Assembly: GCF_002863565.1 (NCBI RefSeq)
Contig: NZ_PGUW01000022.1
Coordinates: forward strand, 38,764 to 102,763
Direction of reading: 5' to 3'
Length of the DNA stretch: 64,000 nt
DNA from: Bacillus sp. V5-8f
GTDB taxonomy: Bacteria; Bacillota; Bacilli; Bacillales; DSM-1321
Shown here: one piece after another, positions 36,367-44,743 of the stretch
Layout: every line of letters begins with the position of its first letter
How positions within the stretch are numbered: position 1 is the stretch's first letter
Translations under genes and position numbers: made by a program
The notes under the pieces: generated by a model
What the model was told of the DNA's origin: nothing
The model's database searches: none
What the model saw: the letters and a program-made list of their open reading frames with translations, nothing else

Positions 36367-37596
36367 TCACATTTCCCGCTCTCTTCTTGGTGAAAGTTTA
36401 TACGATTTGATTATGTTAGTCATTAACTGGTTAATACTATGTTTTAAATCATTTTCCCATAAAACTAACACTTTAAAATTATGCTTTTCAAAGTCCTTCA
36501 ATCGTTCTATATCATATCTTCTCTGATACTTTTGATGTTTATCTAATGGGGTTAAACCATCTTTATCACCATATTTTTCAGGGTTACCATGCCAATAATC
36601 CCCATATACTTCAATAACAATTCTAGTTCCTATAAACCAAAAATCAGCTATATACTTATGAAAAAGCCCTTGTTCTTGTGCAAAGTCGATATCTTTAACG
36701 AATCCTTTTTCTTCCAACCACACTCTAACAATTTCCTCAGGTTTTGTTTCTTTAGGGAACATCTGCCTATGTTTTAGAATACCTTCATATCTTTTTTTCT
36801 TAAATACATCCTTAGTTATTACATCTTTCTTCCAATTTTCCTGTTTACATGCTACTGAACAGAATTTGGTTAAGTTATTTTCCACCTGGTACTTATATGC
36901 GTAAAATTCAGTTCCACAGACAAGACAGTTAAGATATTTCCCTCCTTTATAGTTGTTTGCATTTTCCCTTATTAAAAACTTCGACTGCCATTTATGCTGG
37001 CAATTTACAGAACATGTTTTGCTCTTATCATATAAACTAGGAATTGTATAATAATCTTTTTTGCAAATTAAACATGTCTTTTTTAATTGCTTATTTTGTG
37101 TAGAATTATATGTTCCAACACATTCAATATTACAAAAAACATAACCGCTGCTGCTTTTCTTAATTTGAGAGGGTGTTCTTTCAACTTTTTTATTACAGAT
37201 AAAACAGTTTTCTATTATCCGTCTTCTTTGGCTTACTCCTCTGCATTTTTTAGAACATACCATAAATTTATGTGATTCACTTGGCTTTACCCAATATTCC
37301 TTGTTACATATTGGACAAATTCTGCGAATCCTTTTCTCTTTTGCAATTTTTGAGTTATACTGTCCCACACACGCTTTACTGCAAAATATTCTAACATTAA
37401 GGAGGTGATTCTTTACAGTAAACACTCCCCCACAATACAGGCATTCTTTACTACTAGAATTTATTTCTTTTCTATATTTGCTGGAACAATCTCTACTACA
37501 AAATTTTCTAGTCCTGGAATATTTTGTTTCTACTTCAAAATTTTTTTCGCAACGTAAACATCTAATCGATTTCAAGGTCAATATTTTCATCTCCAA
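36367..37596 (-). CDS. Six zinc-ribbon modules fused to a Vsr-like endonuclease
   Basis: A 409-aa protein. Residues about 12-260 hold six modules of the form C-x2-C ... C-x3-C (RCLRC/FCSRDC, ECLYC/FCSKAC, ICPIC/VCSKKC, NCFIC/FCNIEC, TCLIC/TCSVNC, NCLVC/FCSVAC). The C-terminal ~110 residues (YIADFWFIGTRIVIEVYGDYW, HGNPEKY, RRYDIERLKDFEKHNFKVL) match the Vsr/EDxHD nuclease core. Known relatives are phage homing endonucleases. The start is TTG 37596 or ATG 37590; neither has a clear ribosome site. A homing or defence nuclease is likely. Confidence 0.75.
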   Translation of the reverse strand: MEMKILTLKSIRCLRCEKNFEVETKYSRTRKFCSRDCSSKYRKEINSSSKECLYCGGVFTVKNHLLNVRIFCSKACVGQYNSKIAKEKRIRRICPICNKEYWVKPSESHKFMVCSKKCRGVSQRRRIIENCFICNKKVERTPSQIKKSSSGYVFCNIECVGTYNSTQNKQLKKTCLICKKDYYTIPSLYDKSKTCSVNCQHKWQSKFLIRENANNYKGGKYLNCLVCGTEFYAYKYQVENNLTKFCSVACKQENWKKDVITKDVFKKKRYEGILKHRQMFPKETKPEEIVRVWLEEKGFVKDIDFAQEQGLFHKYIADFWFIGTRIVIEVYGDYWHGNPEKYGDKDGLTPLDKHQKYQRRYDIERLKDFEKHNFKVLVLWENDLKHSINQLMTNIIKSYKLSPRREREM

Positions 37597-37904
37597 ACTA
37601 CGGGATTATGTTTGATATTAACCTGCAGGTTATAATTAAATGCTAATATTAGTATCGCTATAATAACATTACTATTTTTTAGTGTAAATCTTTTATTTAT
37701 TTTTTCTCAAAACTTTAAATAATAACATACAGATTAATCCAATGTCAATGGATTATATAATTATTTTTTATTTTCATTAACACCTAACAAGGAGAGAAAG
37801 TCACACCTTCCATCTGATAGTAAACAATCGTACGAATATACAATAAAAGGTCAATCTTAGAAACGGAGTAAAATACATCTAGGAGTGGGAAAATATAAAA
37901 AAAG

Positions 37905-38114
37905 GTATCGATTACTTTTACAAGGTAGCATAGTTGTAACACACATTGACTGAGAAACTAAGACTATCCAAGAATTAGGATTCCTAAAAATGCTGCTGTC
38001 GGGGATGTATTGCTTTTTGATGGAGAAAAGAAAATTGTTTCCAAGGATGAGACAGAAAAATTGAGAAAATAAATAGAAGAGTTAATGAATGATGCTTGGG
38101 AAGATTTGCAGTAA
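37905..38114 (+). pseudogene. Decayed DUF3006 gene, copy A
   Basis: In pieces, the plus strand reads GSIVVTHID-stop-ETK, then in another frame YPRIRIPKNAAVGDVLLFDG, KKIVSKDETEKLRK-stop-IEELMNDAWEDLQ. It parallels copy B at 40296-40527 residue by residue (YPRSKIPKNA, GDVLLFDGDKITVSKEETKK). Two nonsense codons and one frameshift make it inactive. A GGCAACCAC/GTGGTTACC terminator stem follows at 38116-38136. Confidence 0.7.
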
Positions 38115-38182
38115 AGGCAACCACTAGGTGGTTACCTTAACTTGTAGCTTAGATAAGTCTCGTATCGTGGAGTTTAGTCTTA

Positions 38183-38260
38183 AAGTTGGCAAGAAGGTGT
38201 CCTACCACCTCTTTTAGAAAGTGGAAGTCTATTATTGGTGTTAATAAACCCCCTCCCCCT
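38183..38260. repeat. Dispersed intergenic repeat R1
   Basis: First and most diverged of four related ~70-bp segments (AAAGTTGG ... TTTTAG ... ATTGGTGTTAATA ... CCCCCTC). It lies between a module and its neighbour, directly after DUF3006 copy A. Confidence 0.45.
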
Positions 38261-38310
38261 GATAAAACAGGCTCAACACTTCTATATTATGTTTGAAAGA
38301 TATACAAAAA

Positions 38311-38356
38311 ACCGCATTACGTTATATTCGTCTCTCAATCATAACGTAAATGCGGT
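38311..38356. terminator. Long inverted repeat, probable terminator
   Basis: ACCGCATTACGTTAT (38311-38325) / ATAACGTAAATGCGGT (38341-38356), 15 bp with one bulge, preceded by AAAAAA. On the minus strand the T run follows the stem, so it can end transcription of the nuclease gene starting at 40230. Confidence 0.6.
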
Positions 38357-38505
38357 CTTAGTTCATAAATGTTATTTCACTACAATTCTTCTCTTCACAA
38401 TTGTTTTATGACCGACTGCGTACGTTTAAATATATATTCGAAAATAGTCTCTTTTGGAATTTATTATAACTTCCCTTTTATGCAGAACAGTTATACTTTA
38501 TTATA

Positions 38506-40230
38506 TTAATTTTTCTTTATAAAGTGTGTATAGTAGTAAGTGTGAATGTGCTTAGCTTTTATATTAGGAAATTCTTCTTGCAGCTTTTTTGCGATATATT
38601 CAAATTTAATCATCAATGCGCTTTGAGTAATTTCTTCTTTTAATAATTCTTCAATTTTTTCATTTCTAATCTGCTTTATATCTTTGTTCCCTAATTCTGC
38701 TTTTCTCAAATAGCTTCTAACAGTGGTTACAGGCAAGTTTAATTCTTCACTTATTTCTTGCCTACTCCTTCCAGTTAAGAATAGGTCTACTATTTTTCTT
38801 TTTATATTCTCTTTTCCTTTAATGATTTTCTTATCCCCTTCTAAAGGAACAAACTGAATATAATAATAGCCGTGTACAATCGTTGGCGTAATGCTTGGAT
38901 ACTCTTGTTTAAGAGTGTCTGCAATCCACTCGAATTTATCTGATAGAGTTTCGTGTTCGGTAAATATCTGTAATAATTCATGAATTTTTTTATTTCTAAT
39001 ACCAATTAATACTTTCTCATTTAAATTAGCATTTCTTAAAAAATAATTAACCATATCTTTTGAAATTTTCAACTCTTTTTGAATTCTATCTTTTGTAACC
39101 CCCTGAAGAAATAGTTCAACAACTTTTTGTTTGTTCTTTTTTTTGTCTGCTTGCTTTGCTTTATAAATAAAAGAATATTCCTTACTATACTCTTGCAGAG
39201 CCTTACCTTGTAAAATTAAATTAACATACTTATATGAAATTCCAACTTTTTTTGCTATTTCTGGGTTATTTAAACCCTTTTTATCATAATCGATGATTTG
39301 ACCCACTAATTTCCTATGATAATCGTGAGCATCTGAGTTAAACTGACCTTCGTCAATACTCTTTACAATAGCATCCAGCTCTTTTAAGACTTTCTCCTGT
39401 CTCTTTACAGACAGTTTCTGAAAGAACTTTTGCATATTAAGCCATTTGTAGATACTTATTTTTTGCACATCATTTTCATGAAGGATAATCTCTCTACTAC
39501 CTAATAGATAAATAACTGTAACCTTATTGAATTCTTGTGTATATTTACTTGTTTCTTTCTGAATACTTGTCTTAATACTTCTTTTTATATCAATTACGGA
39601 ATTTGTGAGACTATCATACATATCAGGTGTTGCCCCACTTGGAAATCTCTTATGAAATACATATGGTACGTTTATCTCATTTAGTAATTTTAAAATTAAA
39701 AATTCGATATACTTACCTTCCCTAGTGAATTTATCTACTAAATAATCACCATTTACTTCATCAGGATTTTCACCCATGTCTTTTAAAAAAGAACGATAAG
39801 ATTTTTTTTGTTTATACATTCTTCTTGTAGCTTTATAGAACGCTCCATGGTTATCTCTTATATACACTTCATATAAAGGAACATTATTTTCTTTAAGCTT
39901 ATTAAAGTACATGAGTAGGGTCTCTTTATCCCAGAATCCTTCCACCCACCCATAAAATTTATGGAATTCTCCTTTGTACATATAATTAACTAATTGTTCA
40001 ATCGTATACGGTCCGTTATTACGTAATAAAAATTTCAAGTGAGAAAGGTATGTTGCAGTTCCCCTGGAATGTGACAAACTAACTTGCCCGCTATTATATA
40101 CTTTTAATTCAGTCCATATATTGGCTTTCTTATTTCGCTTTAGCCATTTTCCATCAACATATTTGATTCGATTTGGAACAATAATGTCTTTATGCAATTG
40201 ATTAATTCTCTCTAGGTATTTGTTTCCCAT
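38506..40230 (-). CDS. Putative PD-(D/E)xK nuclease with repeated HTH modules
   Basis: A 574-aa protein. The middle segment EFLILKLLNEINVPYVFHKR, GATPDMY and SVIDIKRS supplies Glu, PD and D-x-K in the order of a PD-(D/E)xK nuclease. Three helix-turn-helix-like repeats follow: NPEIAKKVGISYKYVNLILQ, TKDRIQKELKISKDMVNYFL and SRQEISEELNLPVTTVRSYL. Two copies of a ~60-residue module surround the HTHs (KFEWIADTLKQEYPSI, KFEYIAKKLQEEFPNI). AAAGGAAG precedes the ATG. A restriction- or homing-type nuclease is inferred. Confidence 0.65.
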   Translation of the reverse strand: MGNKYLERINQLHKDIIVPNRIKYVDGKWLKRNKKANIWTELKVYNSGQVSLSHSRGTATYLSHLKFLLRNNGPYTIEQLVNYMYKGEFHKFYGWVEGFWDKETLLMYFNKLKENNVPLYEVYIRDNHGAFYKATRRMYKQKKSYRSFLKDMGENPDEVNGDYLVDKFTREGKYIEFLILKLLNEINVPYVFHKRFPSGATPDMYDSLTNSVIDIKRSIKTSIQKETSKYTQEFNKVTVIYLLGSREIILHENDVQKISIYKWLNMQKFFQKLSVKRQEKVLKELDAIVKSIDEGQFNSDAHDYHRKLVGQIIDYDKKGLNNPEIAKKVGISYKYVNLILQGKALQEYSKEYSFIYKAKQADKKKNKQKVVELFLQGVTKDRIQKELKISKDMVNYFLRNANLNEKVLIGIRNKKIHELLQIFTEHETLSDKFEWIADTLKQEYPSITPTIVHGYYYIQFVPLEGDKKIIKGKENIKRKIVDLFLTGRSRQEISEELNLPVTTVRSYLRKAELGNKDIKQIRNEKIEELLKEEITQSALMIKFEYIAKKLQEEFPNIKAKHIHTYYYTHFIKKN

Positions 40231-40295
40231 AATTAAACTTCCTTTAAATTAATAATCAAATCATAAGTATATACTTATGGTTATTTTCTCGCTAG

Positions 40296-40527
40296 TTGAA
40301 GAATATAGAACAGAAAGTTATCAATACTATGGACCGCTTCGAAGGCGATATTGCTGTGATTGAAATTGATGGAGAGACAAAGGACTATCCAAGAAGTAAG
40401 ATACCCAAGAACGCTGGTGGGCGATGTGCTGTTATTCGATGGAGACAAGATAACTGTTTCAAAGGAAGAGACAAAGAAGTTAAGGAAGGAAATAGAAGAT
40501 TTAATGGATGATGTTTGGTTAGATTAA
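40296..40527 (+). pseudogene. Frameshifted DUF3006 gene, copy B
   Basis: The frame from TTG 40296 encodes MDRFEGDIAVIEIDGETKDY and PRSKIPKNAGG. It then needs one frameshift near 40420 to continue VGDVLLFDGDKITVSKEE and LRKEIEDLMDDVWLD to the stop at 40525-40527. DUF3006 proteins are small and often sit near metallo-beta-lactamase ComEC-like genes, absent here. This copy is less decayed than copy A. Confidence 0.75.
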
Positions 40528-40533
40528 TTATGC

Positions 40534-40561
40534 AGAGCAACCACAATTATGTGGTTGCTCT
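40534..40561 (+). terminator. Terminator after DUF3006 copy B
   Basis: AGAGCAACCAC (40534-40544) / GTGGTTGCTCT (40551-40561), perfect 11-bp stem. Confidence 0.8.
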
Positions 40562-40608
40562 ATTTGCAATGGGCTTAGATAATTCTCGTATCTTGTAGTT
40601 TAGTTTTA

Positions 40609-40680
40609 AAGTTGGGGATAGAGTGTGCTTTAGCCTTAATTCATACATGTGCTGCTTGGAATGGTGTTATCTATCCCCCT
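40609..40680. repeat. Dispersed intergenic repeat R2
   Basis: AAAGTTGGGGATAGA ... GTGTGCTTTAG ... GGTGTTATCTATCCCCC. The ends GGGGATAGA and TCTATCCCC are perfect 9-bp inverted repeats about 52 bases apart. Confidence 0.55.
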
Positions 40681-40869
40681 TCGCTCGCAGAAGTTTTATA
40701 AAAACTTATCGTGTTCTATGTAGTAAAGTAATATTAAAAGCAGTCAGAGCATTAATCGTATTCTTTAAGAATGACAGTAGTAGATACTTTTTCAATAACG
40801 ACCTAAAGAAAGCAAGTAAGTTACCTTGCTTCCTTTTAAAGAGTTATCTAAGACTTTCTAATCAGCTTA

Positions 40870-42693
40870 TTACAATTCAAGCGACAATTGTTCATTTTTC
40901 TTCTTTATTGAGGATAAACCAGAATCATTCTCTTTTACTTTTGTTTTATTATTTTTTTTGACCGATTTTATATCAATATGGGTACTATTTTCCAATATTT
41001 TTCTATTTTTATTACAGTATGGATGTGTAAGCCTTGCATTTCTAACATCATTAGTTCCACCGTTTGCCCGTTCTTCCTTATGGTCTACCTGATGAGAAGT
41101 ACCTATATCTATATACCCTCCACAAATCTCACATTTTAATTGAGATTCAATTACATTTCTAATTTCAATTTTATTTTTTACAGTAGAAGAAAACGGCTTA
41201 TACTTTACCCCTAAAGTATCGGTATCCTGCATAAAAGATGAAAAGGTAGGTTCATGATATGCTTTTAAAAAGTCCTGAACTATGTCTTTTGTCTCCTGCT
41301 TTTCTGTTGTCCCCTTTATAATAAATTCTAGTAATACATCAAGGACACCAATTGAAACTTCCGTTAGCCTGCGTGGACCTATACCTTTACGATTCATAGC
41401 ATAAAATATATAATCCCTAGCTACCAACCAACATTCTTCAAACTTCTCTCTATATAATGAAAACAATCGTTTTCTTTTCTTGATGTCACTTTCATTTCCT
41501 TTTGAAAACCAAGCTAAAAAAATCAACAACATTTGCTCTCTATACTTACCATCTGAAGAGTAAAAATACAACGGTGGGTACAATCCCATAGATTGTGGTA
41601 ACTTTCCTCGTATGTGATATAACATATTTTCTAAATTTTTCAATGTGTCTAATGTTTTTTGAGCAACCACTATTTCATTTTCTTCATTGGATAAGGTGGA
41701 TAAGGTCGATTTCAGAATATTATCACCAGTTTTTTTTGCAGCACTAATTGCAAATAAATTCAATAAAAAAATGTGCTTATAAAAACCGTTTTTCTTTTGA
41801 AGCTTAACAAATGGCATGTAGGTTATGCTTTCATTAATGTGGTTGTCGGAATCATTTAGTAAAACATTATATAGGGTTTTACTAATGTCGGTACACTCTT
41901 CAATGTTGTATATCCAGACCGAATCTTTATACCCGTTCGCAATAATTCCTGTGATGGCTCTTGCTACAGGAGACCTTCTATAAGTTAAGAAATCAACTTC
42001 TTGGGATTCTAAAGGCGTACCACCTGTATTAATATTTAAAAAAGATTCCTCTGCAACTTTATAGTCACCCACTACCCATTGTATTGGTATGTTTAAGGAG
42101 GTACTTAAGTTATAAGAAAATCTTCCTTTTAAAACGGTGGCTTCATCTAAAACTTCGAAAGGGTCTTTACGGTTATCCACTGCTTCCCTATATATCTTTC
42201 CTGCTTCTACACAATCATTAAAACTTCCAATATTATTACTGATTAAGGCTCTTAAGCGATTGGCGGCTGCCTTTTCGTCTTCCTCTAGGTAATTATATGC
42301 TAATGCTTTTTGTGAATCTCCCCAATCATCTAAAAACCAAGCCCGAATTGCTGATAATCGGTGCGCTCCATCAAGAACGAAAATATGACCTGTAGATGTA
42401 TTAAGCCAAAAAATCACACCAGGAATTACTCTGTTATTTTGAAGTGCCTTTAAGAGATTAATATATTTCTCATCTTGCCAACAAAACGTTGGTCTTTGAA
42501 ATTCTGGTTTTCTCAGTCTATCCCAGATTGTCAATCCCGAATTATCATCCAAAAAGTCTCTGTAATCAAGACTAACTTTCTGATGTAACTTTGCTTCTTC
42601 AGACTTTCCAACTTTGTCATACTCACACTTGGTAAATAACGATTCAGAAGGTATATGGTGGTCTAAAGTTACATTTACTTTTTTTTCGCCCAT
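40870..42693 (-). CDS. DUF262 + HNH nuclease, GmrSD-like defence protein
   Basis: A 607-aa protein. The N-terminal DUF262 domain (ParB/Srx-like) contains FQRPTFCWQ and the nucleotide-binding motif VLDGAHRLSAI. The C-terminal HNH domain is CEICGG ... HQVDHKEERANGGTNDV ... NARLTHPYCNKNR. GGGGTGAT precedes the ATG. DUF262-HNH proteins include GmrSD-type modification-dependent restriction enzymes and other anti-phage nucleases. Both domains look intact. Confidence 0.85.
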   Translation of the reverse strand: MGEKKVNVTLDHHIPSESLFTKCEYDKVGKSEEAKLHQKVSLDYRDFLDDNSGLTIWDRLRKPEFQRPTFCWQDEKYINLLKALQNNRVIPGVIFWLNTSTGHIFVLDGAHRLSAIRAWFLDDWGDSQKALAYNYLEEDEKAAANRLRALISNNIGSFNDCVEAGKIYREAVDNRKDPFEVLDEATVLKGRFSYNLSTSLNIPIQWVVGDYKVAEESFLNINTGGTPLESQEVDFLTYRRSPVARAITGIIANGYKDSVWIYNIEECTDISKTLYNVLLNDSDNHINESITYMPFVKLQKKNGFYKHIFLLNLFAISAAKKTGDNILKSTLSTLSNEENEIVVAQKTLDTLKNLENMLYHIRGKLPQSMGLYPPLYFYSSDGKYREQMLLIFLAWFSKGNESDIKKRKRLFSLYREKFEECWLVARDYIFYAMNRKGIGPRRLTEVSIGVLDVLLEFIIKGTTEKQETKDIVQDFLKAYHEPTFSSFMQDTDTLGVKYKPFSSTVKNKIEIRNVIESQLKCEICGGYIDIGTSHQVDHKEERANGGTNDVRNARLTHPYCNKNRKILENSTHIDIKSVKKNNKTKVKENDSGLSSIKKKNEQLSLEL

Positions 42694-42865
42694 GTAATCA
42701 CCCCAAACCTAGTAATTCATTTATAACATTAGAAGTATTCAAAAACATATTTCTCGTCGTTTTTAAAACATTCTCTAAAAATTGTTAAATTCCTTCTTCT
42801 GTATCTATGTTAGAGGCAACATGGTAATAAAGACATTTTTTTCACTCCGAGGATGTTAACACTAT

Positions 42866-42939
42866 AGTTTGGGATAGAATGTGTTTTAGGGTTTTACTAC
42901 ACACTACTTTCATGAAACGGTGATAAATATGCCCCCTCT
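42866..42939. repeat. Dispersed intergenic repeat R3
   Basis: AGTTTGGGATAGAATGTGTT (42866-42885), then TTAG ... CATGAAACGGTGATAAATAT, then CCCCCTC; closest to R2. It lies between the DUF262 gene and the acyltransferase gene. The remaining ~360 bases up to 43300 hold nothing else I can name. Confidence 0.55.
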
Positions 42940-43300
42940 AAAACTATTAAAGTAAATTTTAACTAAAAATTATCATCTCTTTCTTATATTTCGCCTTCCC
43001 CCACAACCTTTTTTCAGATAGAGATACCTGCCTGTCTACTAGTTATGTGCTACCCTCAGTTACGTGATGAGAAAAATAACACTGCAAATTCCATTGGTAT
43101 GCAACTGAGTAGCAAAGTGAAACTTACATATAGGTAAAACAAAACCACTTAGATAACACTCAATTCTATTTTATGTTCCTTTTATAAAATATCCCCTTTT
43201 CTTTCAGAGTTTTATTATATGATTATAGTTTTGAACCGTATAGGTACATTTTACCAAATGTGTTATTATATATTAAAAAAATAGTTATCTGGAGGAAATT

Positions 43301-43891
43301 ATGGATAGTTCGATATATAAAAAAGTCCAAGGTGAAGAGGATTTTGAGATTTTTTACAATACACTAATGCCATCCTGGATTGAAATGAATTATGTTTTAG
43401 AATGTGTTTTGGGTGATGTGACAAGATACATTGTTTATAATAACTTGAAACAGCCTATAGGAACAGCGGAAGCAATCCCTTATAAACCTAATGGTGAATC
43501 ATATTTAGACCAGTTTTTCCCATTCAAAGATTTAGAGATAGTTAAACAAAATTATAAGTATATAGTAGAAGCTGAAGGACTAACAATACATCCTAAATTT
43601 AGAGGTAAACACAATCTAGATAGACTATTGTATACATTAGTTGAGCATTGTAGGATAAATAACATTAAATATGCAGTAGCTTTGATAAATCCGTCCCTAT
43701 ATGTGCTTTTAAAAAGAATGTATAAGATTCCTATTGAAAAAGTAGGAAATGAATATATTAGTAACTTCACCGCTTATCCAATAATCATAGATGCCCAGTA
43801 TATGTATAAAAATATACACCAATTTTCTTGGTTACTTAAGTTATATGAGGTTGATAATAACACAGCTAAAAGGCTGGTTTACCAGCGTTGA
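43301..43891 (+). CDS. GNAT/LuxI-FeeM-like acyltransferase
   Basis: A 196-aa protein with the acyl-CoA/ACP-binding core EAEGLTIHPKFRGKHNLDRL followed by a GNAT-type beta5 and C-terminal arm (KYAVALINPSLYVLLKRMYK). The N-terminal part, QPIGTAEAIPYKP ... DQFFPFKDLEIV, is patterned like autoinducer synthases and N-acyl amino-acid synthases rather than plain GNATs. GGAGG lies 5 bases before the ATG. Its stop overlaps the next gene (TTGA), so it makes a unit with a membrane protein. A decayed copy of the same pair is at 48444-49365. Product unknown. Confidence 0.7.
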   Translation: MDSSIYKKVQGEEDFEIFYNTLMPSWIEMNYVLECVLGDVTRYIVYNNLKQPIGTAEAIPYKPNGESYLDQFFPFKDLEIVKQNYKYIVEAEGLTIHPKFRGKHNLDRLLYTLVEHCRINNIKYAVALINPSLYVLLKRMYKIPIEKVGNEYISNFTAYPIIIDAQYMYKNIHQFSWLLKLYEVDNNTAKRLVYQR

Positions 43892-44250
43892 TAAATTTAA
43901 TTTTGGAACATAAATGGGAGATTCTTTTTTATACAGAAATAATGGGATGGATTCTGACAATTTTCTTGTTATTCGCTCGGTATTATTTTCAATCCAAAAT
44001 TGCTTTTTTAATGTCCATAATATTAATATTTATTGTTGATTATATTCCAAGCATCGTTTTACCAGTCTTAGACTTTTTTTATACGGACAACTTACAATTG
44101 TGGGTGAAAGATGGTGGTTTTTTGTTCTCACTTACTGCGGTCCTACTTTTTATTGTAGGTGGAACAATTGGAAAGAGGTATGTAAAAATCATTGATGATA
44201 AAATTTTAAATATCGTAAATAAAAGGCGAACTAAAAATTACCCTTCATAA
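43888..44250 (+). CDS. Small membrane protein coupled to the acyltransferase
   Basis: A 120-aa protein with three probable TM segments (about 14-31 MGWILTIFLLFARYYF, 35-58 IAFLMSIILIFIVDYIPSIV, 78-97 FLFSLTAVLLFIVGGTIG) and a basic C terminus. It starts at TTG 43888, overlapping the acyltransferase stop by 4 bases. No family is recognised. Its conservation with the decayed copy at 49009-49365 (shared W-I-x-T-L, D/G-Y-x-P, GTIGKRYVKIIDDKI / GITYGKKYISKIDRSI) shows the two genes are an inherited pair. Confidence 0.7.
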   Translation: MINLILEHKWEILFYTEIMGWILTIFLLFARYYFQSKIAFLMSIILIFIVDYIPSIVLPVLDFFYTDNLQLWVKDGGFLFSLTAVLLFIVGGTIGKRYVKIIDDKILNIVNKRRTKNYPS

Positions 44251-44301
44251 AAAACAACACTAATAAAGCTGAATATGAAAACCTTCAATAGATGAAACAA
44301 A

Positions 44302-44336
44302 AGATTGGATAACAGTCGTTATCCAATCTAAATAAA
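44302..44336 (+). terminator. Terminator after acyltransferase pair
   Basis: AGATTGGATAAC (44302-44313) / GTTATCCAATCT (44318-44329), 12-bp perfect stem, then AAATAAAATT. Confidence 0.7.
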
Positions 44337-44417
44337 ATTCGCATTTTATTTAAACTTATTAACACTTCGTAATAGCACAGGTCAATATCCCTACTTCTTA
44401 TGGTGGAATTCTGACAT

Positions 44418-44491
44418 AAAATAAGGGGAGATTGTGTGTTTTAGACCTTCGTTATATATCACATTAGTCATTTGGTGTAAACCCACCCCCA
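44418..44491. repeat. Dispersed intergenic repeat R4
   Basis: AAATAAGGGGAGATTGTGTG, then TTTTAG ... CATTTGGTGTAAACCCACCCCC. Same layout as R2/R3 but with weaker terminal pairing. It is the last repeat before the right end of the island. Confidence 0.45.
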
Positions 44492-44606
44492 CCCTTTATT
44501 GTGAAAACAACCACCACATTACTATAGCAATATTAATCCAGTGAATCTTTATTTAACTGTAGGAGCGTGCTAAATGCTTGTATATCTTTCAATTTTCCGC
44601 TATTAT

Positions 44607-44668
44607 AATACGTGCGCTACTAAATCGAATACGTTTGATGGTTAGTTAAAAATACGTTGTGTTATACG
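44607..44668. repeat. Right-end AATACGT repeats (possible integrase arm sites)
   Basis: AATACGT at 44607-44613, 44628-44634 and 44651-44657 (spacing 21 and 23), plus TATACG at 44663. TAATACGTGCGC matches the left-end TAATACGTGTGC. They sit just inside attR, mirroring the left end. Confidence 0.6.
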
Positions 44669-44694
44669 CTAGAAACGTTGATATAACGGTGTTT

Positions 44695-44743
44695 ATACGG
44701 GGTCGGAAGGGTAGCTGGTGCGCCCCACGGTCTTCAAAACCGC
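44695..44743 (+). repeat. attR within tRNA-Sec
   Basis: Right copy of the 49-base direct repeat (one mismatch to 24529-24577), covering the 5' part of the complete tRNA-Sec gene through the anticodon arm. Recombination between the copies would excise 20.17 kb and rejoin the strong upstream promoter with the complete tRNA. Confidence 0.88.

Noticed and set aside
38183..44491. Integron attC sites for the R1-R4 repeats
   Set aside because: They lack the RYYYAAC/GTTRRRY core sites, and no IntI-type integrase insertion was seen; kept only as unnamed repeats.
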